From Mesorhizobium sp. GbtcB19 (GTDB lineage Bacteria; Pseudomonadota; Alphaproteobacteria; Rhizobiales; Rhizobiaceae), in assembly GCF_019091085.1 (NCBI RefSeq), contig NZ_JAGXJY010000001.1, positions 372,001 through 436,000 of the forward strand: a stretch of DNA of 64,000 nucleotides, read 5' to 3'. This document shows, one piece after another, positions 53,850 to 62,138 of the stretch. The position numbers were made by a program, and so were the translations under genes. Position 1 is the stretch's first letter, and each line of letters opens with the position of its first letter. The notes beneath the pieces were generated by a model, which saw nothing but the letters and a program-made list of their open reading frames with translations, made no database searches and was not told the DNA's origin.

Positions 53850-54444
53850 CCACCAGTTGCCTGAACGCCTGTCGCCGCTGGAGCCGGAATATCATCCGGG
53901 CTCGCATGGCAATTTCGAACATGGCGTCGATGTCATCCTGTCCGAGACGCGGCCGGGCTCGATCCTGCAGCTTGCCGCATGGCCGAGCGAGGAGAAGCGA
54001 CTGATCGAGGCCATCCGCAAGGTCACCGGTCTTGCCCTGCCCGACGGCGCCGGCGGCGGCGTTAGCAATGGCGGCCGCGCCGCCTTCGGCTTCGCGCCTG
54101 GCAAATTCACCGTCGTCGACGAGGCCGAGGGGCTGGCCGCGGCCTTCGCGGGCGCCATCACGCCGGCCATCGGCACGCTGACGGATCTTTCGCATGGCCG
54201 CACGGCGATCCGCATCGCCGGCCCGAAGGCCGAATGGGTGATGGCAAAATTCTTCGCCATCGACTTCGCCCTGCCGGCCTTTCCGCTCGGCGCCGGCCGT
54301 TCGACCAATCATCACGACATCTTCGCCCAGATCCAGCGCAGCGGCGCCGACCAGTTCGACATCTATGTCTTTCGCTCCTTCGCCCGCTCGTTCTGGAAGG
54401 CGCTGTGCCACGCCAGCGAAGAGGTCGGCTATGAGGTGCAGTAA
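53842..54444 (+). CDS. soxG: Sarcosine oxidase gamma subunit
   Basis: ATG at 53842 gives 200 residues, MADHQLPERLSPLEPEYHPG onward, with a GcvT-like fold (GTLTDLSHGRTAIRIAGPKAEWVMAKFFAIDF, STNHHDIFAQIQRS, YVFRSFARSFWKAL). It completes the tetramer. An in-frame extension to 53713 lies inside soxA and is not used. Last gene of the operon; the next 160 bases are gene-free. Confidence 0.93.
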   Translation: MADHQLPERLSPLEPEYHPGSHGNFEHGVDVILSETRPGSILQLAAWPSEEKRLIEAIRKVTGLALPDGAGGGVSNGGRAAFGFAPGKFTVVDEAEGLAAAFAGAITPAIGTLTDLSHGRTAIRIAGPKAEWVMAKFFAIDFALPAFPLGAGRSTNHHDIFAQIQRSGADQFDIYVFRSFARSFWKALCHASEEVGYEVQ

Positions 54445-54604
54445 CCGGCAGGCAGGTCAGGAATTGGTCCAGCCGATTATCTGGCACTATTGACGGCTAC
54501 AACTGCTGCTTGAGCGTTGGGCCAGCAAGGCGATAGATAAGGAATCATCGGCGTTTGCCTGGGCAAACGTCCGCTCAGGCAACCAGTTCGACCATACCTT
54601 TCCC

Positions 54605-56047
54605 ATGACTGTTGAGACTTCGGCGACGGCCACGACCCGCTTTGCTCCGGCGGAGGGTCCGTCGATGCTGTTGCCGGCAACCGTCGCTTGCGGCGTGTTT
54701 ATGACCAGCCTCGACCAGAACGTCGTGGTCACCGCGCTTCCCGGCATCGGCGAGAGCCTCGATCGTCCGCCTAGCGAGCTTGGCCTGCTGATCACCGTCT
54801 ATGTCGCCAGCCTCATCGTCACCATGCCGCTCGGCGGCTGGCTGGCCGACCGCTTCGGCTTGCGCAATGTCTACTGCTTCGCCCTGCTCGTCTTCGCCAG
54901 CGCCTCGGCGCTGTGCGGCCTTTCGGAAAACATCTGGATGCTGGTCGGCTCGCGCGCCTTGCAGGGCTGCGGCGGCGCGCTGATGGGTACGCTCGGCCAG
55001 GTCGTGATCCTATCGAGCTTCCCGCGCGATCGCACGCTCAAGATCAACATGTATATCTCGCTCGCCGGGCAATCGGGACCGCTGGTCGGGCCGCTCGTCG
55101 GCGGGGCGCTTACCACCTATGTCTCGTGGCGCTGGATCTTCTACATCAACATCCCGATCGCGCTGACCGCCGCGCTGCTTGCCGCCTCGCTGTTTCCGTC
55201 GACGACCAAGCCGGTGCGCACGCCATTCGATTTCCCCGGCTTCCTGCTCGTCGGCAGCGGCATGGGCTTGCTGGTTTTCGGCATGGACTCGCTCGCCGCC
55301 AAGGATGCCGCGGGCAGCCTTATCGGCATCGAGCTTGGCCTTGCGATCCTTATCCTGACGGTTGCTGCCCTCTACTGCCTGCGCGCCCGCAACCCGCTGC
55401 TCGACCTCAATCTGCTGCGCATCCGCACCTTCCGCATTGCCTTCCTCACCGGCGGCGGCCTCGACACGATCGGCCTGAGCTCCGTGGTTTTCCTGTTGCC
55501 GCTGATGTTCCAGCTCGGCTTCGGCATGAGCGCCGTGCAGGCCGGATCGCTGACCTTCGTCGCCGCGATCGGGTCCTTGATCATGCGCTTCTTCATGCCG
55601 CGCCTGTTGAACCGCTTCGGTTTCAGGCGCGTGCTCGTCACCAACACGCCGATCGTGGCTTCTCTGGTCGCCGGCTTTGCCCTGATGCAGGCGAGCACGC
55701 CGGCCTGGATCGTTCTGGCCTACATCTTCACCTTCGGCGTCTTCCGGTCAGTGCAATGGGCCTCGACCGGCAATCTTTCCTATTCCGACATCGCGCCGGA
55801 GCAACTCGCGCGCTTCAGCGCGCTCTATTACATCCTGTGGCAGCTCGCGGTGGCGGTCAGCGTCGGTCTCGCCGCGGCATTGCTGTCGCTGCTTGCCGGC
55901 GGCGGCAAGGCCAGCGTCAACGACTACCGCATCCTGTTCGTCATCGAAGGGCTGATCACGCTTTGCGCGCTGTCGGCCTACTTGCGGCTGACGCCGCGGG
56001 ACGGCGCCCATGTCAGCGGGCACGGCGCGCATATGAGCACCGACTAG
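54605..56047 (+). CDS. MFS transporter, DHA2 (EmrB/QacA-like) family
   Basis: The 480-residue protein has about 14 helices. GLLITVYVASLIVTMPLGGWLADRFGLRNVY is motif A, SRALQGCGGALMGTLGQV is motif B, and GQSGPLVGPLVGGALT is motif C of drug:H+ antiporters; Asp in TSLDQNVVVTALPGI is the motif D1 site. It exports an unknown hydrophobic compound. ATG at 54605; upstream sequence shows no strong signal. Confidence 0.9.
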   Translation: MTVETSATATTRFAPAEGPSMLLPATVACGVFMTSLDQNVVVTALPGIGESLDRPPSELGLLITVYVASLIVTMPLGGWLADRFGLRNVYCFALLVFASASALCGLSENIWMLVGSRALQGCGGALMGTLGQVVILSSFPRDRTLKINMYISLAGQSGPLVGPLVGGALTTYVSWRWIFYINIPIALTAALLAASLFPSTTKPVRTPFDFPGFLLVGSGMGLLVFGMDSLAAKDAAGSLIGIELGLAILILTVAALYCLRARNPLLDLNLLRIRTFRIAFLTGGGLDTIGLSSVVFLLPLMFQLGFGMSAVQAGSLTFVAAIGSLIMRFFMPRLLNRFGFRRVLVTNTPIVASLVAGFALMQASTPAWIVLAYIFTFGVFRSVQWASTGNLSYSDIAPEQLARFSALYYILWQLAVAVSVGLAAALLSLLAGGGKASVNDYRILFVIEGLITLCALSAYLRLTPRDGAHVSGHGAHMSTD

Positions 56048-56060
56048 CTGGTCGCCGGCA

Positions 56061-56765
56061 CTATTCCGAGAAGCTTACCCAGTCCTCGAGCGGCGCCCGG
56101 TCGGTACGAAATTCGTTCTCGGGCTTCGAGGTGTCCTCGTAGCCGAGCGCCATGCCGCACACGACGATCTCCTCGTCGGGAATGTTGAGCACCGGCCGGA
56201 TCTGCTTGTGATAGGGCGCAAAGGCCGCCTGCGGGCAGGTATGCAGCCCCCTGCCTCGCGCCGCGACCATGATGTTCTGCAGGAACATGCCGTAGTCGAT
56301 CCACGACCCCTGGTTCAGCCTCCGATCGATCGTGAAGATCATGCCGACCGGCGCATCGAAGAAGACGAAGTTGCGGTCATGCTGCGCGCGCATCTTGTCG
56401 ACCTCGCGCCGGCCGATGCCCAGCGCGCCGTAAAGGCCGAAACCGTTAGCGCGGCGTCGCGTGAGGTAGGGCTCGAAGAACTGGTCGGGATAATAGCGGT
56501 ATTCGTCCCACTCGACCTTTTCGGCGCGGATGCCGGAATTGAGGATCGCGTCACTGATGCGCTGCTTGACCTCGCCCTTGGTCACATAGACACGCCAAGG
56601 CTGCATGTTGGTGCCCGACGGCGCGCGCGCGGCAACCGCCAGGATCGCGCGGATCGTATCGTCGTCGACCATATCGGGCAGGAATGCGCGCACCGACCGG
56701 CGCGACATGATCGCCTCATCGACGATCTCCGCATCCGACGCGATCCGGATGTTCTTCTCAAGCAT
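56061..56765 (-). CDS. Nitroreductase family protein
   Basis: The 234-residue FMN enzyme has MSRRSVRAFLPDMVDD (FMN-phosphate Arg/Ser/Arg), RAPSGTNMQPWRVYV and the C-terminal EEIVVCGMALGYED, as in NfsA/NfsB-like oxidoreductases. It transfers electrons from NAD(P)H to a nitro, quinone or enone substrate. It is not BluB-like in the sequence around the N-terminal motif. Its translation start lies next to a hairpin (56767-56819). Confidence 0.9.
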   Translation of the reverse strand: MLEKNIRIASDAEIVDEAIMSRRSVRAFLPDMVDDDTIRAILAVAARAPSGTNMQPWRVYVTKGEVKQRISDAILNSGIRAEKVEWDEYRYYPDQFFEPYLTRRRANGFGLYGALGIGRREVDKMRAQHDRNFVFFDAPVGMIFTIDRRLNQGSWIDYGMFLQNIMVAARGRGLHTCPQAAFAPYHKQIRPVLNIPDEEIVVCGMALGYEDTSKPENEFRTDRAPLEDWVSFSE

Positions 56766-56766
56766 G

Positions 56767-56819
56767 GGTCGTCCCTTTCGGCATGGCCAGAAACCCGCAA
56801 CCCGGTTTCCTTGACGACC
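56767..56819. repeat. Hairpin overlapping the nitroreductase leader, degenerate copy of the dispersed palindrome
   Basis: Outer arms GGTCGTC (56767-56773) and GACGACC (56813-56819) and inner GAAACC and GGTTTC enclose CGCAACC. The 5' end abuts the nitroreductase ATG (one base away), and the AAAGGGA ribosome binding site lies within the hairpin on the transcript. Confidence 0.5.
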
Positions 56820-56942
56820 ATCCGCAGACTATAAGCTAAAACTAGTCCCCGACCCGGCGCCCCACTCGCCGCTCGTGCGCGAGCCTTTGCATCAACCGCC
56901 GAAATCGCGCAAGCAAATCTTGTGGCCTATGAAAATCCCCTT

Positions 56943-56994
56943 GATTTTTTCATGATTTTACCCTCCCATGAAATTTATTCGGATTTTTTCACGA
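56943..56994. promoter_or_regulatory. Direct repeats GATTTTTTCA(T/C)GA before XRE-cupin gene
   Basis: Two 13-base repeats (56943-56955 and 56982-56994) differ at one position, 39 bases start to start, in the AT-rich leader ending 8 bases before the TTG start. Candidate operator for the XRE-cupin regulator itself. Confidence 0.45.
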
Positions 56995-57001
56995 GCGGCA
57001 T

Positions 57002-57589
57002 TTGACCTCGACCGTCACCAAATCGGAGCAGGACAATGGCGACCGGCTGCTGGCCGGCGACATCCGTGCGCTTCGCAAGGCGCGCGGCCTCACGCTCGCT
57101 GAAATAGCGCTGAAGCTCGGCCGTTCGGTCGGCTGGGTCAGCCAGGTCGAGCGCGGTCTCTCGATCCCCTCGGTTGGCGATCTCAGGGCGTTCGCCAACC
57201 TCTTCGGCGTGTCGATCAGCCTGTTCTTCAGCCATGACGTGCCTGCGGAGGAGGAGCGCGGCGTGATCGTGCGCGCCGGCCGCCGCCGTGTGCTTGGCAC
57301 AAGTGAATCCGGCCTCGTGGAAGAGCTTCTGTCACCCGATCTCGGCGGTAGTTTCGAGATGGTGCGCTCGGTGTTCGCGCCCGGCGCCGAGATGAAGACG
57401 GCGGCGCTGCGGCCGACCGAGGAGGCCGGATACATCGCCTCGGGACTGTTCGACATCGAGATCGCCGGCGTCTGGCATCGGCTTGGCGAGGGCGACTCGT
57501 TCCGCTTCGAGGGCAAGCCCTACCGCTGGCGCAATCCGGGCACCGAGCCGGCCGTCGTCATCTGGGTGGTTTCACCGCCTGTGTATTGA
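57002..57589 (+). CDS. XRE-family regulator with C-terminal cupin domain
   Basis: TTG start; 195 residues. Helix-turn-helix near 18-75 (LRKARGLTLAEIALKLGRSVGWVSQVERG), then a cupin domain (about 105-195, GYIASGLFDIEIAGVWHRLGEGDSFRFEGKPYRWRNPG). This is the PuuR/HipB-cupin type that senses small amines or amino acid derivatives. It is 18 bases before the FAD/GcvT operon and is its obvious regulator. Confidence 0.88.
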   Translation: MTSTVTKSEQDNGDRLLAGDIRALRKARGLTLAEIALKLGRSVGWVSQVERGLSIPSVGDLRAFANLFGVSISLFFSHDVPAEEERGVIVRAGRRRVLGTSESGLVEELLSPDLGGSFEMVRSVFAPGAEMKTAALRPTEEAGYIASGLFDIEIAGVWHRLGEGDSFRFEGKPYRWRNPGTEPAVVIWVVSPPVY

Positions 57590-57607
57590 TTTATTTTGGA
57601 GGAAAGA

Positions 57608-60061
57608 ATGGCCGGTTTGCCGACCACGGCACGCGTGGTGATCATCGGAGGCGGTGTCGTCGGCACCTCCTCGCTCTACCACTTGTGCAAGGCAGGCTGG
57701 ACCGACTGCGTGCTTTTGGAGAAGAACGAGCTGACCTCGGGCTCGACCTGGCATGCCGCCGGCAACGTGCCGACCTTCTCGTCCTCGTGGTCGCTGATGA
57801 ACATGCAGCGCTACTCGACCGAGCTTTACCGGGGTCTTGCGGAAGCCGTCGACTATCCGATGAACTACCATGTCACCGGCTCGCTGCGGCTTGCCCATAG
57901 CAGGGAGCGCATGCAGGAATTCCAGCGCGCCAAGGGCATGGGCCGCTACCAGGGCATGGACATCGACGTCGTCGGACTGGACGAGATCAAGCGCCGCTAC
58001 CCCTTCATCGAGACGCATGAACTGAAGGGCGCGCTCTACGATCCGAGCGACGGCGACATCGATCCGGCGCAGCTGACCCAGGCGCTCGCCAAGGGCGCGC
58101 GCGACATGGGCGCCAGGATCATTCGCTTCTGCCCCGTCACCGGCGTCCGCCGCGAGAACGGCGAATGGGTGATCGCGACGCCGCAAGGCGAGATCCGCTG
58201 CGAGATCGTCATCAACGCGACCGGCTACCGCGCCGCCGAGGTTGGAAAAATGTTTGGCCGCGAAGTGCCGATGATGGTGATGAGCCATCAGTACATCCTG
58301 TTCGAGGAAATCCCCGAATTGGCGGCATGGTCGAAAGAGCAAGGCAAAAAACTGCCGCTGCTGCGCGACGTCGACACCTCCTATTACCTGCGCCAGGAAA
58401 AGAGCGGCATGAATCTCGGCCCCTATGAACGCAATTGCCGCGCGCATTGGGCGACCCACAACGATCCGATGCCGGAGGATTTTTCCTTCCAGCTTTTCCC
58501 CGACGATCTCGACCGTCTCGAGCACTACCTCGCCGATGCGGTTACCCGCGTGCCGATCCTCGGCACCGCCGGTCTCTCCAAGGTGATCAACGGGCCGATC
58601 CCCTACGCTCCGGACGGCAACCCGCTGATCGGGCCGATGCCCGGCGTGCCCAATGCCTTCGAGGCCTGCGTCTTCACCTTCGGCATTGCGCAAGGCGGCG
58701 GCGCCGGCAAGGTGCTGGCCGAATGGGTCACCGAGGGCCAGACAGAATGGGACATGTGGTCCTGCGACCCGCGCCGCTTCACCAGCTTCGCCTCCGCACC
58801 CGACTATTGCGTCGCCAAGGGCATGGAAATCTACGGCAACGAATACGCCATCCAGTTCCCGCGTCATGCCTGGCCGGAGGGGCGCAACCGTAAGCTCTCG
58901 CCGCTGCATGAGCGCATCAAGGCGCTTGGCGGCCAGTTCGACGCCTATAATGGCTGGGAGCGCGCCACCTGGTACGCGAAGCCCGGCGACGATACCTCGG
59001 AGGAATCGACCCTCACCTTCCGCCGCGAAGGGCCGTGGCACCGGGCAGTGCGCGAGGAATGCCTTGCCGTGCGCGACGCCGCCGGCATCCTCGACCTGCC
59101 CGGCTTTTCGCGCTTCAACCTCGAAGGTCCGGGCGCCGCCGACTGGCTGGTAACGCAGGTGACCGGTCTCGTGCCGAAGCCCGGCCGCATCGGCCTGGTC
59201 TACTTCTCGGACGACAAGGGCCGCATCGTCACCGAAATGTCGGTGGTGCGCCACGGTGAGGACCAGATGACGCTGATCACCGCCGCGGTGGCCCAGTGGC
59301 ACGACTTCGAATGGCTGAAGTCGCGCATGCCGACGGACGCCCCCTTCAAGCTGACCGACCGTACCGAGGAATACTCGACGCAGATCCTCGCCGGACCAAA
59401 CTCGCGAAAAATCCTGGCCGATGTCTGCGACGCCGATCTGACCCTGCCCTGGCTGACGCACCAGGAAACCACCATCGCCGGCCGCTGGGCCAAGCTTGTG
59501 CGCGTCTCCTTCGCCGGCGAGCTCGGCTGGGAAATCCATACCAAGATCGCCGACACCGCGACCGTCTTCGATGCTGTCTGGACCGCCGGCCAGAAGCACG
59601 GGCTGAAGCCGTTCGGCATGTATGCGCTGGATTCGCTCAGGCTCGAAAAAGGCTACCGCGCCTGGAAGGGCGATCTTTCGACCGACTATTCGATCCTGCA
59701 GGGCGGGCTCGAGCGTTTCGTCAAATGGGACAAGCCGGACTTCCGCGGCAAGGCAGCCTTGCTCAATGAAAAGCAGCAGGGCGTGAAGAAGCGCTTCGTC
59801 ACGCTGGTCGTCGAAAACCCCGGCGACTGCGACGCGCCCTATATGTCGACACTCTGGCATGACGGCAGGATCGTCGGCGAGACGACGTCGGGCGGCTGGG
59901 GTCACCGCGTCGGCAAGTCAATCGCGCTCGGCATGCTGCGCACCGATCTCACCGAGCCGGGCACGGCGATCGAGGTCGAGATTTTCGGCGATCGCTTCAC
60001 GGCCGTCGTGCAGAATGACGAGCCGCTCTGGGATCCGAAGAACGAGAGGTTGCGAGCATGA
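57608..60061 (+). CDS. Dimethylglycine dehydrogenase-like FAD/GcvT fusion protein 2
   Basis: ATG at 57608 with a strong GGAGGAAAG site gives 817 residues. FAD motif VVIIGGGVVGTSSLYHL and the covalent-FAD His49 in SGSTWHAAG match dimethylglycine dehydrogenase/oxidase. GcvT-type THF domain from about 420 (REECLAVRDAAGILDLPGFSRFNLEGPGAADWLV, VSFAGELGWEIHTKIAD). It oxidises an N-methyl amine and passes the carbon to THF. Overlaps the next gene by 4 bases. Confidence 0.9.
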   Translation: MAGLPTTARVVIIGGGVVGTSSLYHLCKAGWTDCVLLEKNELTSGSTWHAAGNVPTFSSSWSLMNMQRYSTELYRGLAEAVDYPMNYHVTGSLRLAHSRERMQEFQRAKGMGRYQGMDIDVVGLDEIKRRYPFIETHELKGALYDPSDGDIDPAQLTQALAKGARDMGARIIRFCPVTGVRRENGEWVIATPQGEIRCEIVINATGYRAAEVGKMFGREVPMMVMSHQYILFEEIPELAAWSKEQGKKLPLLRDVDTSYYLRQEKSGMNLGPYERNCRAHWATHNDPMPEDFSFQLFPDDLDRLEHYLADAVTRVPILGTAGLSKVINGPIPYAPDGNPLIGPMPGVPNAFEACVFTFGIAQGGGAGKVLAEWVTEGQTEWDMWSCDPRRFTSFASAPDYCVAKGMEIYGNEYAIQFPRHAWPEGRNRKLSPLHERIKALGGQFDAYNGWERATWYAKPGDDTSEESTLTFRREGPWHRAVREECLAVRDAAGILDLPGFSRFNLEGPGAADWLVTQVTGLVPKPGRIGLVYFSDDKGRIVTEMSVVRHGEDQMTLITAAVAQWHDFEWLKSRMPTDAPFKLTDRTEEYSTQILAGPNSRKILADVCDADLTLPWLTHQETTIAGRWAKLVRVSFAGELGWEIHTKIADTATVFDAVWTAGQKHGLKPFGMYALDSLRLEKGYRAWKGDLSTDYSILQGGLERFVKWDKPDFRGKAALLNEKQQGVKKRFVTLVVENPGDCDAPYMSTLWHDGRIVGETTSGGWGHRVGKSIALGMLRTDLTEPGTAIEVEIFGDRFTAVVQNDEPLWDPKNERLRA

Positions 60062-60957
60062 CATCGGTCGTCCTTACCGATGGCGGCATGGGCCAGGAAC
60101 TGGTCCGGCGCAGCAAGTCCGAGCCGACGCCGTTGTGGTCGGCCAGGGTGCTGATCGACGAGCCGGACCTGGTGCGCGACCTGCATGCGGAATTCATCCG
60201 CGCCGGCGCCCGTGTCATCACCATCAACACCTATTCGGCAACGCCCGAGCGTCTGGCGCGCGAAGGCGCAGAAGACCTGTTCAAGCCTCTGCAGAAGCGC
60301 GGCATCGAACTGGCGAGGCAGGCCCGCGATGAAGCGGGCGACACGGCGATCGCCGGTTGCCTGTCGCCTCTGTTCGGCAGCTACGCGCCGGCGTTGACCA
60401 TATCGTTCGAGGAGACGCTCGACATCTATCACCGCATCGTCGCCGAGCAGGCCGATGGCGTCGACCTGTTCCTGTGCGAGACGATGGCGTCCGCCGAAGA
60501 GGCGCGCGCGGCGGTTACCGCGGCCTCGGAAAGCGGCAAGCCGGTATGGGTGTCCTGGACGCTTGCCGACCATGGCGCACCGCGCCTGCGCAGCGGCGAG
60601 GCCATTGCCGATGCGGTCGGCGCCCTCGGCGACCTGCCGGTCGCGGCCCGGCTGCTCAACTGCTGCCGGCCCGAAGCCATCGCCGCCGCCTTGCCGGAGC
60701 TCATCGCTTTTGGCGGGCCGGTCGGCGCCTATGCCAATGGCTTCACCTCGGTCGAGGCGCTGAAGCATGGTGGCACCGTCGAGGTGCTGCACGCCCGCCA
60801 CGATCTCGACCCGCAGGCCTATGCCGACCAAGCCATCGGCTGGGTCGAAGCCGGCGCCCATATCGTCGGCGGCTGCTGCGAGGTCGGCCCCGCCCATATC
60901 GCCGCCCTGCGCGACCGGCTCGCGCAGGCCGGCCACCAAATTTCGGGAGTTTCCTGA
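60058..60957 (+). CDS. Homocysteine S-methyltransferase family protein
   Basis: 299-residue zinc-type barrel: LTDGGMGQELVRR at the N-terminus, ARLLNCCRPEAI and GGCCEVGPAHI supplying the zinc Cys. It would transfer a methyl from a sulfonium or quaternary amine to homocysteine or another thiol. Compared with the protein at 4425 it is shorter and has no basic tail. ATGA overlap upstream, TGATG overlap downstream. Confidence 0.85.
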   Translation: MTSVVLTDGGMGQELVRRSKSEPTPLWSARVLIDEPDLVRDLHAEFIRAGARVITINTYSATPERLAREGAEDLFKPLQKRGIELARQARDEAGDTAIAGCLSPLFGSYAPALTISFEETLDIYHRIVAEQADGVDLFLCETMASAEEARAAVTAASESGKPVWVSWTLADHGAPRLRSGEAIADAVGALGDLPVAARLLNCCRPEAIAAALPELIAFGGPVGAYANGFTSVEALKHGGTVEVLHARHDLDPQAYADQAIGWVEAGAHIVGGCCEVGPAHIAALRDRLAQAGHQISGVS

Positions 60958-62138
60958 TGCCAAAACCATCAAAGCGCATTACCGGCATCGTGCCTTCAGG
61001 CAAGGATGGCTGGGAAGTCCATTCGGCCGCCTGGGCGCGCAAGCAGGCTGGCGAGGACATCATCATGTTGTCGGTTGGCGACCATGACTTCGATACGCCT
61101 TCGGAGACGATCGAGGCCTGCGTCAACGCCGTCCGCGGCAGCAACCATCATTACACGCCGCTGCCTGGCCTGCCGCGCCTGCGCAAGGCGATGGCGGCGG
61201 CGTCCACCGCCTGCACCGGCATCGAGACGGAACCCGACGAGATCATCGCCACGCAAGGCGGCCAGGCAGCACTTTACGCCGCCGTGCAGACCGTGCTCGA
61301 TCCCGGCGACCACGCCATCGTGGTTGCGCCCTATTACGCCACCTACCCCAACACCTTCAGCGCCGCCGGGGCGACGTTCACCGTGGTCGAGACACCGGCC
61401 GAAGACGGGTTCCAACCCCGCGCGGAGATGATCCGCGCCGCGCTGAGACCCAACACCCGCGCTATATTGATCAACACGCCCAACAATCCGACAGGTGCCG
61501 TCTATTCGCGCGAGCGTCTGGAAGAGCTGGCCGCCGTCTGCAAGGAGCATGATCTCTGGCTGCTGTCAGACGAGGTCTACTGGACGCTGGGCGGCGGCGA
61601 GCATATCTCGCCGCGTTCGCTGCCCGGCATGGCCGAGCGCACGCTGGTCATCAACTCGATGTCGAAAAGCCACGGCATGACCGGCTGGCGCATGGGCTGG
61701 CTGACTGGCCCGAAGGAGATGATCCGGCTGTTCACCGACCTCAATCTGGTGACGACCTATGGCCTGCCGGCCTTCATCTCGATCGCCTGCGCCGAAGCGC
61801 TTGAGAACCACTATGGCGTGAAAGAGATCGCCGAGCGCTATGCGGCGCGCCGCGCCCTGATGCTGGATGCCATCCGCGGCATGAACGACGTCACCGTGCA
61901 CGGCTCGGAAGGCGGCATGTATGTCATGCTCGACATCTCGTCCATCGAGCCCGACGACGAGAAATTCGCCTGGGGCCTGCTCGACAAGGAGAAGGTCGGC
62001 GTCATGCCGGGATCGAGCTTCGGCGAAGCCGCCGCCGGCCATATCCGTATCAGCCTCTGTCAGCCCGAGCCCATCCTCAAGGAAGCAGCACTTCGCCTGC
62101 GCCGCTTTGCGTCCACCTACCGCCGCGAGGCAGCATGA
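60957..62138 (+). CDS. Class I/II PLP aminotransferase
   Basis: ATG at 60957 overlaps the previous stop and gives 393 residues. HHYTPLPGLPRLRKAMA, INTPNNPTGAVYSRE, LLSDEVYW and the PLP Lys in INSMSKSHGMTGWRMGW define fold type I aspartate/aromatic-type aminotransferases. Placed between two N-demethylating flavoproteins, it may deaminate the demethylated amino acid. The longer upstream frame from 60357 overlaps the previous gene and is not used. Confidence 0.9.
   Translation: MPKPSKRITGIVPSGKDGWEVHSAAWARKQAGEDIIMLSVGDHDFDTPSETIEACVNAVRGSNHHYTPLPGLPRLRKAMAAASTACTGIETEPDEIIATQGGQAALYAAVQTVLDPGDHAIVVAPYYATYPNTFSAAGATFTVVETPAEDGFQPRAEMIRAALRPNTRAILINTPNNPTGAVYSRERLEELAAVCKEHDLWLLSDEVYWTLGGGEHISPRSLPGMAERTLVINSMSKSHGMTGWRMGWLTGPKEMIRLFTDLNLVTTYGLPAFISIACAEALENHYGVKEIAERYAARRALMLDAIRGMNDVTVHGSEGGMYVMLDISSIEPDDEKFAWGLLDKEKVGVMPGSSFGEAAAGHIRISLCQPEPILKEAALRLRRFASTYRREAA

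Noticed and set aside
57572..59905. 777-residue minus-strand open frame
   Set aside because: Antisense to the FAD/GcvT gene at 57608, which has full catalytic motifs and a strong ribosome binding site.
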